DNA of 64,000 nucleotides from JADJPL01 sp040382095 (GTDB lineage Bacteria; Bacteroidota; Bacteroidia; Chitinophagales; Saprospiraceae): positions 3,307-67,306 of the forward strand of contig JBEIGB010000008.1 in assembly GCA_040382095.1 (NCBI GenBank), written 5' to 3'. The stretch's first letter is position 1; every line of letters begins with the position of its first letter. Shown here in pieces: positions 35,226 to 42,725 of the stretch. A program made the translations under genes and the position numbers. The notes beneath the pieces were generated by a model that saw only the letters and a program-made list of their open reading frames with translations, searched no databases and had not been told where the DNA came from.

Positions 35226-35264
35226 GGCTTGCAGATTAAACGTTGCCTGGTTGCAGGCTAATGA

Positions 35265-35894
35265 TTACTTTTTTTTCTCGAGGATCACAAATGCGCCTGT
35301 ATGGCCGGGGATAGCCCCTTTGACCAGCACGAGGTTTTGATCTGCGAACACCTTCAGCACCTTCAGGTTTTTGATTTTCACGCGCTCGTTGCCCGTACGT
35401 CCGGCCATCCGCTTTCCCTTAAAAACCCTGGAGGGAAAGGAAGATGCGCCCATGGAGCCAGGAGCGCGAAGGCGGTTATGCTGACCGTGGGTAGCATTCA
35501 TTACCCCTCCGAAGCCGTGGCGTTTAACGACCCCCTGGAAGCCCTTACCCTTAGTAGAGCCGATGGCGTGCACGATATCCCCTTCCTTAAAGACCTCATC
35601 TACATTGACCAGATCACCGAGTGATTTCGTCACGACATTGAAGTCCCGGAATTCCACGATCCTGCGTTTTGGCTCCGAGCCAGCTTTGTTAAAATGGCCC
35701 ATTTGGGCTTGGGTGGTGTTTTTTTCTTTGGCAGTGCCGAAGCCTATCTGGATCGCATTGTAGCCATCAGACGCTTCCGTTTTAACCTGCGTTACAACAC
35801 AGGGACCTATTTCGATGACCGTGCATGCGACGTTTTTGCCGCCTTGGTCAAAGATGCTGGTCATTCCGACTTTTTTACCGATCAATCCGTTCAT
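35265..35894 (-). CDS. rplC: 50S ribosomal protein L3
   Basis: Early-assembly protein reaching toward the peptidyl-transferase centre, 209 residues. It begins MNGLIGKKVGMTSIFDQGGK and has GFQGVVKRHGFGGVMNATHG, RAPGSMGASSFPSRVFKGKR and MAGRTGNERVKIKNLKVLKV. It follows rpsJ after a gap of 146 bases. Confidence 0.98.
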   Translation of the reverse strand: MNGLIGKKVGMTSIFDQGGKNVACTVIEIGPCVVTQVKTEASDGYNAIQIGFGTAKEKNTTQAQMGHFNKAGSEPKRRIVEFRDFNVVTKSLGDLVNVDEVFKEGDIVHAIGSTKGKGFQGVVKRHGFGGVMNATHGQHNRLRAPGSMGASSFPSRVFKGKRMAGRTGNERVKIKNLKVLKVFADQNLVLVKGAIPGHTGAFVILEKKK

Positions 35895-36040
35895 CAGTGG
35901 TATATTTTACAGATTCTGCGGGCGAAGCGAACACTTTAGTTAATAGACACGGGCCAGCCGTTGCACGCAGAAAACCGATGGTTTTCAATCACGGGCCTCC
36001 CAAAACCGGGATACGCCCTGGAATATACGATTAAAGACGA

Positions 36041-36349
36041 TTACGTCAACTTTACCTGAATATCAACCCCACTTGGCAATTCCAGCTTGGACAAGGCGTC
36101 CACTGTTTTTTGTGTGGGTGTGTAAATTTCGATCAAGCGCTTGTGTGTGCGCAACTGGAACTGCTCCCTGGATTTTTTGTTGACGTGCGGCGAACGAAGC
36201 ACGGTGAACACTTTTTTCTCAGTGGGCAGCGGAATCGGTCCGGTTACGACGGCGCCACTATTGCGCACAGTTTTGACAATTTTCTCCGTTGATTTATCTA
36301 CGAGATTATGGTCGTAGGAACGAAGTTTAATCCTGATCTTTTGATTCAT
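36041..36349 (-). CDS. rpsJ: 30S ribosomal protein S10 (NusE)
   Basis: Small-subunit protein that also acts as NusE in antitermination, 102 residues. It has MNQKIRIKLRSYDHNLVDKS, VTGPIPLPTEKKVFTVLRSP and HVNKKSREQFQLRTHKRLIE with LELPSGVDIQVKL at the end. It lies 74 bases after fusA, behind a hairpin with a U-run. Confidence 0.98.
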   Translation of the reverse strand: MNQKIRIKLRSYDHNLVDKSTEKIVKTVRNSGAVVTGPIPLPTEKKVFTVLRSPHVNKKSREQFQLRTHKRLIEIYTPTQKTVDALSKLELPSGVDIQVKLT

Positions 36350-36376
36350 GCCTGAAAGACGAATTTATAAGATGTC

Positions 36377-36410
36377 AAAAAAATTGCCATCCGGCCTTTA
36401 CCGGATGGCA
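36377..36410 (-). terminator. Intrinsic terminator or attenuator between fusA and rpsJ
   Basis: The arms TGCCATCCGG (36385-36394) and CCGGATGGCA (36401-36410) form a perfect 10-bp stem with a 6-base loop, followed on the minus strand by A and a run of seven U (36383-36377). It lies 13 bases after the fusA stop and 28 bases before the rpsJ ATG. It has the form of an intrinsic terminator ending the rpsL-rpsG-fusA unit, yet it leaves almost no room for an rpsJ promoter, so partial read-through or regulated attenuation is likely (inference). Confidence 0.82.
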
Positions 36411-36423
36411 TTATGTTTTAGGT

Positions 36424-38559
36424 TCAAACTTTAACAGCTCCTTTTGCTTTCTCAATTACTTCTTTGGCTATTCCTGCGGGAGCCTCTGAGTAATGAGAGA
36501 ATTCCATTGTAGAGCTTGCGCGCCCGGAAGTGATCGTACGCAATTGCGTGACATATCCGAACATTTCCGCCAGCGGCACCTCTGCCTGAACAGAGATTAC
36601 GCCACCGATACGTGGTTCCTGGCCTTTTGGCATACCGCGGCGGCGGTTAAGGTCGCCAATTACCGCACCGACATACTCATCTGGTGTTACCACTTCGAGT
36701 TTCATAATCGGCTCGAGGATAACTGGCTTAGCCTTGGGGGCTGCTGCCCTGAAGCCATCCTTGGCACAAAGTTCGAAGGCAATCGGTTTGGAGTCAACAG
36801 CGTGCATAGAACCATCGAATACCCGCACTTTCATGCTATCAATAGTGAAACCTGCAAGTACGCCGTTGTTCATCATCGCCTTGAAACCATCCTGAATCGG
36901 CTTCATATAATTTTTATCAATTGCGCCACCCACGATCCCCCAGACGAACTGGAGTTTTGTTTTTCCGTTCTTGAAGTCCTCGCTCTCGAGGAACTCCTCG
37001 TCTGCAGGACCAAGCTCGAATTCCATATCGGCGAACATCCCTGCTCCACCGGTCTGCTTCTTCAAACGCTCCCGGTGTGACACACTTGATGTGAGGGCTT
37101 CTTTATAATTTACCTGTGGGGCACCCTGGTTACACTCTACCTTGAACTCCCTGCGGAGGCGGTCCACGATAATTTCGAGGTGCAATTCGCCCATACCGCT
37201 GATGACCGTCTGATTGGTTTCTTCATCGAACTTCGCGCGGAAGGTAGGATCCTCCTCAGCGAGTTTGGAGAGCGACATACCCAGGCGATCGAGATCTTTT
37301 TGCGACTTCGGTTCGACAGCGATAGAGATCACCGGTTCGGGGAAGACCATGCTTTCCAGTACGATCGGCTTATCCAGATCACAGAGTGTATCGCCCGTGC
37401 GGATATCTTTGAAACCCACTGCAGCTGCAATATCACCAGCTTCCACCCGGTCAATCGGGTTTTGCTTGTTTGCGTGCATCTGATAGAGGCGGGAGATACG
37501 CTCCTTATTCCCCGAACGCGTATTCAGCACATAAGAACCCGCATCGAGTGCGCCCGAGTAAACGCGGAGGAACGCAAGGCGGCCCACGAAAGGATCAGTT
37601 GCGATTTTGAATGCCAGGGCTGCAAAGGGGTCTGCCACGGTAGGACGGCGAATTTCTTCTAAATCCGTCTTCGGGTTGATCCCTTTTACCGCATCAATAT
37701 CCAGCGGAGAGGGCAGGAAGGCGCAAACAGCATCCAGGACTGCCTGGACCCCTTTGTTCTTGAAAGCCGACCCGCACATCATCGGAACGAATTTCATATC
37801 GCAGACAGCAGCGCGGATAGCTACCCGCATCTCGTCGGGAGAGATGGAATTAGGATCTTCGAAGAATTTCTCCATCAGCGTATCATCGTACTCCGCTACT
37901 GCTTCGAGGAGTTTCTCTCTGTATTCATTAACTGTAGCCACCAGGTCGGCCGGAATTGGAATCGTCGTATAGGTCATTCCATTATCCGTCTCATTCCACA
38001 CAATCGCCTCATTGGTGATCAGGTCAACTACCCCTTTGAACGACTCTTCAGAGCCGATAGGTACTTGCAGCGGGATCGCATTAGAGCCGAGTTTTGTTTT
38101 TACATCGTTAACTACATTGAAGAAATCGGCACCGGAGCGATCCATCTTATTGACGAAACCGATACGAGGTACCTTATAGTTATCTGCCAGGCGCCAGTTA
38201 GTTTCGGACTGTGGCTCAACGCCACTGACTGCGCAGAAAAGGAACACCAGGCCATCGAGTACCCTGAGCGAACGGTTTACCTCGACGGTGAAATCCACGT
38301 GGCCGGGCGTATCGATGATATTGACCACATATTCCTGATCTTTCCAGCTCCAGCGGGCTTTGGTCGCTGCGGAAGTGATGGTGATCCCCCGCTCCTGTTC
38401 CTGCTCCATCCAATCCATCGTTGCTGCGCCATCGTGGACTTCACCAATTTTGTGGCTGATCCCCGTATAATAAAGCACACGCTCAGTGGTGGTTGTTTTG
38501 CCGGCATCAATATGGGCAGCGATGCCGATATTTCGCGTATATTTAAGATCTTTTGACAT
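36424..38559 (-). CDS. fusA: Elongation factor G
   Basis: Translational GTPase that drives translocation, 711 residues. The G1 loop NIGIAAHIDAGKTTTTERVL lies at about residues 10-29, G2 with RGITITSAATKARW follows, G3 is DTPGHVDFTVEVNRSLRVLD, and G4 is NKMDRSGADF. The C-terminal part has the domain IV stretch VNYKEALTSSVSHRERLKKQ and the domain V stretch EPIMKLEVVTPDEYVGAVIG, RRRGMPKGQEPR. It lies in the str unit between rpsG and rpsJ. Confidence 0.98.
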   Translation of the reverse strand: MSKDLKYTRNIGIAAHIDAGKTTTTERVLYYTGISHKIGEVHDGAATMDWMEQEQERGITITSAATKARWSWKDQEYVVNIIDTPGHVDFTVEVNRSLRVLDGLVFLFCAVSGVEPQSETNWRLADNYKVPRIGFVNKMDRSGADFFNVVNDVKTKLGSNAIPLQVPIGSEESFKGVVDLITNEAIVWNETDNGMTYTTIPIPADLVATVNEYREKLLEAVAEYDDTLMEKFFEDPNSISPDEMRVAIRAAVCDMKFVPMMCGSAFKNKGVQAVLDAVCAFLPSPLDIDAVKGINPKTDLEEIRRPTVADPFAALAFKIATDPFVGRLAFLRVYSGALDAGSYVLNTRSGNKERISRLYQMHANKQNPIDRVEAGDIAAAVGFKDIRTGDTLCDLDKPIVLESMVFPEPVISIAVEPKSQKDLDRLGMSLSKLAEEDPTFRAKFDEETNQTVISGMGELHLEIIVDRLRREFKVECNQGAPQVNYKEALTSSVSHRERLKKQTGGAGMFADMEFELGPADEEFLESEDFKNGKTKLQFVWGIVGGAIDKNYMKPIQDGFKAMMNNGVLAGFTIDSMKVRVFDGSMHAVDSKPIAFELCAKDGFRAAAPKAKPVILEPIMKLEVVTPDEYVGAVIGDLNRRRGMPKGQEPRIGGVISVQAEVPLAEMFGYVTQLRTITSGRASSTMEFSHYSEAPAGIAKEVIEKAKGAVKV

Positions 38560-38610
38560 GGTTTGGCCTTGAAGGCGTTTAATAAGTTTCTTTGAAGGTT
38601 ATCGTTCGGA

Positions 38611-39078
38611 TTAAACCCTGAAATGTGCGAATGCGCGGTTGGACTCTGCCATACGGTGCGTATCTTCTTTTCTTTTCACTGCGGCACCTTCCCCTTTGCT
38701 TGCGGCGATAATTTCGGCAGCCAGCTTTTCTGCCATACCTTTACCGCTGCGCTGGCGGGAGAATTTAATCAACCATTTCATCCCGATGGACGTTTTGCGC
38801 TTGGCGCGGATTTCCGTAGGGATTTGGAAAGTAGCGCCCCCGATACGCCGGCTCCGGACTTCTACCTGCGGCATGACATTATTCAGCGCTTTTTTCCATA
38901 GTGCGTGTTCTTCCTGCTTGGTACGTTCTGCGACAATATCCAGTGCATCGTAGAAAATTGTCAATGCAGTACTTTTCTTACCCTCCCACATCAGGTGGTT
39001 GACAAACTGGGTGACCATCGGGTCTTTGTACCTTGGGTCGGGAAGGATTATCCGCGCTTTTGGCTTTCTCTTTCTCAT
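38611..39078 (-). CDS. rpsG: 30S ribosomal protein S7
   Basis: Primary binder of the 16S rRNA 3' domain, 155 residues, near the E and P sites. It starts MRKRKPKARIILPDPRYKDP and has VTQFVNHLMWEGKKSTALTI, ALNNVMPQVEVRSRRIGGAT and FQIPTEIRAKRK. The C-terminus KEDTHRMAESNRAFAHFRV is standard. It lies between rpsL and fusA. Confidence 0.98.
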   Translation of the reverse strand: MRKRKPKARIILPDPRYKDPMVTQFVNHLMWEGKKSTALTIFYDALDIVAERTKQEEHALWKKALNNVMPQVEVRSRRIGGATFQIPTEIRAKRKTSIGMKWLIKFSRQRSGKGMAEKLAAEIIAASKGEGAAVKRKEDTHRMAESNRAFAHFRV

Positions 39079-39114
39079 TTTATTGGACTTGGAAGTTTCC
39101 TTTATGAAACAAGA

Positions 39115-39489
39115 TTATTTCTTTGGAGCCTTAGTCCCGTAGCGGGAACGGCTTTTCTTGCGGTCTTTTACCCCTGCGGTATCCAACGCGCCGCGCACGA
39201 TCGTATAGCGTACCCCTGGCAAATCTTTTACCCGGCCGCCACGTACCAGTACGATGGAGTGTTCCTGGAGGTTATGGCCTTCGCCCGGAATATAGGCGAT
39301 CACTTCGATTTGATTGGTGAGGCGCACTTTGGCCACTTTCCGCAGGGCAGAGTTTGGTTTTTTAGGCGTTGTCGTATAGACCCGCGTACAGACGCCGCGG
39401 CGCTGTGGGCATGCGTCAAGGGCTCTGGACTTGCTCTTGTACTCTACCTTTTCCCTTCCCTTGCGCACCAATTGATTGATGGTTGGCAT
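39115..39489 (-). CDS. rpsL: 30S ribosomal protein S12
   Basis: Decoding-centre protein of 124 residues. It starts MPTINQLVRKGREKVEYKSK and has the conserved TTPKKPNSALRKVAKVRLTN loop, where streptomycin-resistance changes are known in other bacteria, and GEGHNLQEHSIVLVRGGRVK with DLPGVRYTIVRGALDTAGV. It is the first gene of the supercluster, behind two promoter-like sites. Confidence 0.98.
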   Translation of the reverse strand: MPTINQLVRKGREKVEYKSKSRALDACPQRRGVCTRVYTTTPKKPNSALRKVAKVRLTNQIEVIAYIPGEGHNLQEHSIVLVRGGRVKDLPGVRYTIVRGALDTAGVKDRKKSRSRYGTKAPKK

Positions 39490-39562
39490 AAAAATTACCT
39501 GTTTTAACGTTACTGCTAAAGGCTTTTCTATTTTTTCGAAAAACCCTTTTTCAAAGCGCTTG

Positions 39563-39594
39563 CAAAGGTACGTGTAACTACACGAAAATCCAAA
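39563..39594 (-). promoter_or_regulatory. Proximal promoter of the rpsL operon
   Basis: On the minus strand TTTG (39594-39591) is followed after exactly 20 bases by TACCTTTG (39570-39563), a full match to the Bacteroidota TTTG / TAnnTTTG promoter. The start site would fall near 39557, about 68 bases before the rpsL ATG. Confidence 0.75.
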
Positions 39595-39709
39595 TCTGGC
39601 AGAAGAATTATTAATATTCTCTCCAGATCAGGATTAACCCTTTGCGCTCCCGGTCACGGATGGGCCCATTCTGCAAAAATGAGAAGCGGGGCCTTGACTA
39701 AGAGCGGCG

Positions 39710-39740
39710 CAAAGATACAACACAAAATCACAAATCAAAA
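39710..39740 (-). promoter_or_regulatory. Distal promoter-like site upstream of rpsL
   Basis: On the minus strand TATCTTTG (39717-39710) matches TAnnTTTG, and TTTTG lies 18 bases upstream (39740-39736). With the proximal site it makes a tandem pair 147 bases apart. This 311-base gap between rpsL and fdhD (39490-39801) contains no gene. The site could alternatively be a fortuitous match in an A+T-rich stretch. Confidence 0.5.
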
Positions 39741-39801
39741 GGAAATGGCGAAAAAAATGCCTGCGGGCGAAAAAAGTCGAAAAATAGCCGTTAATCCGTT
39801 T

Positions 39802-40644
39802 TCAGCCGGGTGCAATCCGCCCGCTACCCGAATATATATTATATGTCCCGTTGCGAAGAAACCCTACGAGGGTCATTTGCCCGGATTCGGCAAGCTCTAC
39901 GGCCAGGGAGGAAGGGGCACCTACTGACACGAGTATGGGGATACCTGCCATGAGTGCCTTCTGGACAATTTCGAAGCCAGCGCGACCGCTGACGAGGCAT
40001 ATCGAGTGGGAAAGAGGGAGGCTGGTGGTTTTCATTGTTGCACCGACAAGCTTATCCATTGCATTATGGCGTCCGACATCTTCCCTTGCACAAAGCAAGC
40101 GGCCTTCTGTATCGAACAACGCTGCCGCATGCACCCCTCCGGTATGTGCAAACAGGGACTGGGCCTGGCGCAAGGCGCCGGTAAGGCCGGCAAATAGGGC
40201 GGCATGTACGACGGGGACACCGGGAGCAAGCAGGAAGGCCGTCTGGCAATGTACTGCATCGAGGGAAGTTTTACCACATACCCCGCAACTCGAGCCGGTA
40301 TAAAAGTGCCGGCTGAGCCGCGCCATATCCACCTGAAGAGCGGGACGTAATTCGGCAAGGACTATCTGCGCCCCGGCGGCATCTAAAAACCGCATTTGCA
40401 GGATATCGGTTTTCCTGCCGATGATACCTTCGGTAAGGAGAAAACCCATTACGAGGTCAAAATCGTGGCCGGGTGTCCGCATTGTAATAGCGAGGGTTTG
40501 CTGCACGCGCTGCCCCCTTGGCCCGAACCCCAGGCGTATTTCCAGAGGCTCCTCGATTGCAAGCCAATCGGTACCATGCTCCTGGCCATCCTGCGTATTG
40601 CGCAGCACCGGGAAATTCCGTTTTGTATCAGAGAAGTACTCCAT
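39802..40644 (-). CDS. fdhD: Formate dehydrogenase accessory sulfurtransferase FdhD
   Basis: Sulfur carrier that passes sulfur to the molybdenum cofactor of formate dehydrogenase in the cytoplasm. The 280 residues have WLAIEEPLEIRL near the start, the active-site pair C120/C123 in GSSCGVCGKTS, and the REDVGRHNAMDKLVG motif followed by LVSGRAGFEIVQKALMAGIP. No formate dehydrogenase gene lies in the window, so the client enzyme must be elsewhere. The gene follows a small membrane protein gene by 24 bases and they probably share a transcript. Confidence 0.96.
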   Translation of the reverse strand: MEYFSDTKRNFPVLRNTQDGQEHGTDWLAIEEPLEIRLGFGPRGQRVQQTLAITMRTPGHDFDLVMGFLLTEGIIGRKTDILQMRFLDAAGAQIVLAELRPALQVDMARLSRHFYTGSSCGVCGKTSLDAVHCQTAFLLAPGVPVVHAALFAGLTGALRQAQSLFAHTGGVHAAALFDTEGRLLCAREDVGRHNAMDKLVGATMKTTSLPLSHSICLVSGRAGFEIVQKALMAGIPILVSVGAPSSLAVELAESGQMTLVGFLRNGTYNIYSGSGRIAPG

Positions 40645-40668
40645 ATTGCGGGAACGCGTCCTGTGCGC

Positions 40669-41145
40669 TCATTGTTCTGCTGCCCTGGAGGGATCCCCGA
40701 GCCTGATGCCCTTCTCCTGTGGTCCTTTAATATATCCATCCCCATGAGAAAGCATCGTGCCGAGGTAGCCTGTGATGAGCATCAGGATAAAAATTGCTAC
40801 AGTGATAAAATTCCGCCAGACATCGAGCTGCCAGGTACCTGGCTCCCGCCCGCTGAACCGCCACGCGACGATAGACAATGCGGTAAGTGCGATGCTCAGC
40901 CATAGATGCCAGAACAATTCCCTGGGTTTATAGTCGCCACTTGGAGCAAGCACCAGACCGGAAATGCAGGCCAGCACGGCAAAGCCCGATGCGATCAGCA
41001 GGATAGTGGGTACGACCGTACGGAAAACCGCGTTGCGGGGCCTTCTGCCCATACGCTGGAAAACCAGGGCCAGCAGCATCATACCGATAGGCAGGTGGAC
41101 CAGGAGCAGGTGTGCTTCCCCAAAATAACGATAAAATTGGCTCAT
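40669..41145 (-). CDS. Small four-helix membrane protein (DUF2231-like)
   Basis: The 158-residue product has four hydrophobic segments (about 12-27, 43-65, 82-98 and 111-128) and a conserved-looking HLLLVHLPIGMMLLAL start, resembling the DUF2231 / cytochrome-associated membrane domain that often precedes haem-binding parts in Bacteroidota. Histidines H12 and H17 in the first helix, H80 and H134 could bind haem (inference). There is no CxxCH. It is upstream of fdhD with a gap of 24 bases, hinting at a redox role. Confidence 0.6.
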   Translation of the reverse strand: MSQFYRYFGEAHLLLVHLPIGMMLLALVFQRMGRRPRNAVFRTVVPTILLIASGFAVLACISGLVLAPSGDYKPRELFWHLWLSIALTALSIVAWRFSGREPGTWQLDVWRNFITVAIFILMLITGYLGTMLSHGDGYIKGPQEKGIRLGDPSRAAEQ

Positions 41146-41295
41146 ACTGAATCGGGCTTTGGCACGCTAAGTTAATAGTTTCCCGCTAATGAAAAAATTA
41201 GACTTGTTTTGGCCGGGGCATTACAAAAAAATCCGGCTTTCGCTGCGGTGCCAGTCCCCGTCGGCGAGACTACCAGACTTATTGTGATGGGATAC

Positions 41296-41309
41296 TTGAT
41301 AAAAATCAT
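41296..41309. promoter_or_regulatory. Crp/Fnr-type operator candidate upstream of the fdhD unit
   Basis: TTGATAAAAATCAT matches the Fnr consensus TTGAT-N4-ATCAA at nine of its ten defined positions. It lies in the gap between the divergent fdhD unit and the tonB-like gene (41146-41436, no other gene seen), 151 bases from the former and 128 from the latter. The same 12-base core, TGATAAAAATCA, occurs upstream of the stress gene pair at 53.6 kb. Confidence 0.5.
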
Positions 41310-41436
41310 TCCCCACTATGACCAGGGTCATCTTCCTGCTTTAAGGTTGTGGCTAATTTAGCCATGTAAACAGGCTGTATGGTCAAATGGCAGACAGCCG
41401 ATTGTCGGATACCCAGATTGGGCAAAACCATGCGTT

Positions 41437-42378
41437 ATGTTATCCAACCTCTCTTTCACCCTTGGCCAGGTCCTCGGCGCACTTTTTGCCGGCTTACTGG
41501 CGATCACCGGCCTGATCCTCTTTGCAAGGCGGTATTTCGAACTCAAATCCAGGGAGGATCTTCACGCTAAGTACAAGGGCAAGCAGTGGGCCTCCCCACT
41601 AACGGCCCGGAACAAGTATCCCGACGTCAATGTGTTCCAATGGCAGCCTACCATCCTCAAGCTTGGGGTAGTCCTTGCACTTGGCATCTGCTTCGGGATA
41701 TTCAACATCACCTCTGCCCCACAAAATACGCTGGACGGCGGCTTCCAGTTGTCCGTTGACGAGGATGTGGAAATCGAAGTACCGCGCAGCCAGGAAGCAC
41801 CGCCTCCCCCTCCGCCTCCCCCTCCGCCGACCGTACAGGAAGTGTCCATGGTGGACGTGCTCGACGAAAATGAGGAAATCAATTTTGTAGATCAATCCGT
41901 TGATGCTAACTCTGCCATAACGGCCGTTGCCCCGCAGGCGCGTGACCGGAATATGACCCCGCCCCCACCCCCTCCGCCACCAACCCGGGAGGATGATGTA
42001 AAGGAAATCTTCGTCGTAGTAGAGGAAATGCCCAGGTTCCCGGGATGTGAAGATTTTCCCGGTGACCAGAAGGCGAAGAAAGCCTGCGCGGACGCAAAAC
42101 TCATGGAATTCATTTATTCCAACATCCACTATCCTGCCGTTGCCCGCGAAAACGGTGTCGAAGGGAATGTGGTCGTCCAGTTCGTGGTCAATACAGATGG
42201 TAGCGTCACCGACCTGCAGGTACTACGCGACATCGGCGCAGGCTGCGGCGAAGAGGCCTTAAGGGTAGTCAACATGATGAACATATTGAGAGATAAATGG
42301 ATCCCCGGCAAACAGCGGGGCCGCCCGGTCAGGGTGATGTTTACCCTCCCTGTCCGATTCAAGCTACAGTATAACTAA
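41437..42378 (+). CDS. TonB family energy-transducing protein with two membrane segments
   Basis: Inner-membrane protein of 313 residues that passes proton-motive energy to outer-membrane receptors. Two hydrophobic segments are seen (about 12-30 and 74-90) instead of the usual one. A periplasmic linker holds two uninterrupted proline runs (P122-P131 and P175-P182). The C-terminal TonB domain (about 212-313) has NIHYPAVARENGVEGNVVVQ, VVNTDGSVTDLQVLRDIGAG and KWIPGKQRGRPVRVMFTLPV. No exbB or exbD is adjacent. The first segment may make it a member of a Bacteroidota-specific TonB subgroup. Confidence 0.9.
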   Translation: MLSNLSFTLGQVLGALFAGLLAITGLILFARRYFELKSREDLHAKYKGKQWASPLTARNKYPDVNVFQWQPTILKLGVVLALGICFGIFNITSAPQNTLDGGFQLSVDEDVEIEVPRSQEAPPPPPPPPPPTVQEVSMVDVLDENEEINFVDQSVDANSAITAVAPQARDRNMTPPPPPPPPTREDDVKEIFVVVEEMPRFPGCEDFPGDQKAKKACADAKLMEFIYSNIHYPAVARENGVEGNVVVQFVVNTDGSVTDLQVLRDIGAGCGEEALRVVNMMNILRDKWIPGKQRGRPVRVMFTLPVRFKLQYN

Positions 42379-42442
42379 GTCCCGGAATCCCGTGAACACT
42401 GTATTTATTCATCGCCTGTGGTGAGAATGTATTGTATGAGAA

Positions 42443-42695
42443 GGCTGTCTCATTATTATGGGGCTGTGTTCTGACGCCGTCAAATAATATTTTGAAAGAA
42501 CACTGTTTTCACTGATTTTGATTCGCAAAACCAGTGAAAACAGCGTTCTTTCAAAACTTTCTTTCGCTGCCGAAGGCGCATAGAATTTTTAAAAACGCCG
42601 ACTTTGTTGATTTTGCTTCGCAAAATCAACAAAGTCGGCGTTTTAAGAAGATATTTTTTGGCGGCGAATACCGCCAAAGGACTTGTGCGACAGCC
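42443..42695. repeat. Palindromic intergenic element, copy 2 (two hairpins)
   Basis: An element of about 250 bases between the convergent tonB-like and pcrA genes. The ends are GGCTGTCTCAT (42443-42453) and TGCGACAGCC (42686-42695), inverted with one mismatch. Hairpin A has 31-base arms (42490-42520 and 42526-42556) with two mismatches that become G-U pairs in a minus-strand RNA. Hairpin B has perfect 25-base arms (42592-42616 and 42620-42644, loop TTC). Between them lies CTTTCTTTCGCTGCCGAAGG, found inverted in copy 1. A small hairpin TTTGGCGG/CCGCCAAA follows at 42657-42678. It may be two elements nested or fused. Confidence 0.85.
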
Positions 42696-42725
42696 TCACT
42701 TTTTACCCTATGCCGGCAAGAGCAG

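Noticed and set aside
41221..41300. Possible riboswitch (GGTGCCAGTCCCC...CTACC) between the fdhD unit and tonB
   Set aside because: It resembles parts of cobalamin-type cores by eye, but the B12-box pattern and conserved junctions could not be found on either strand.
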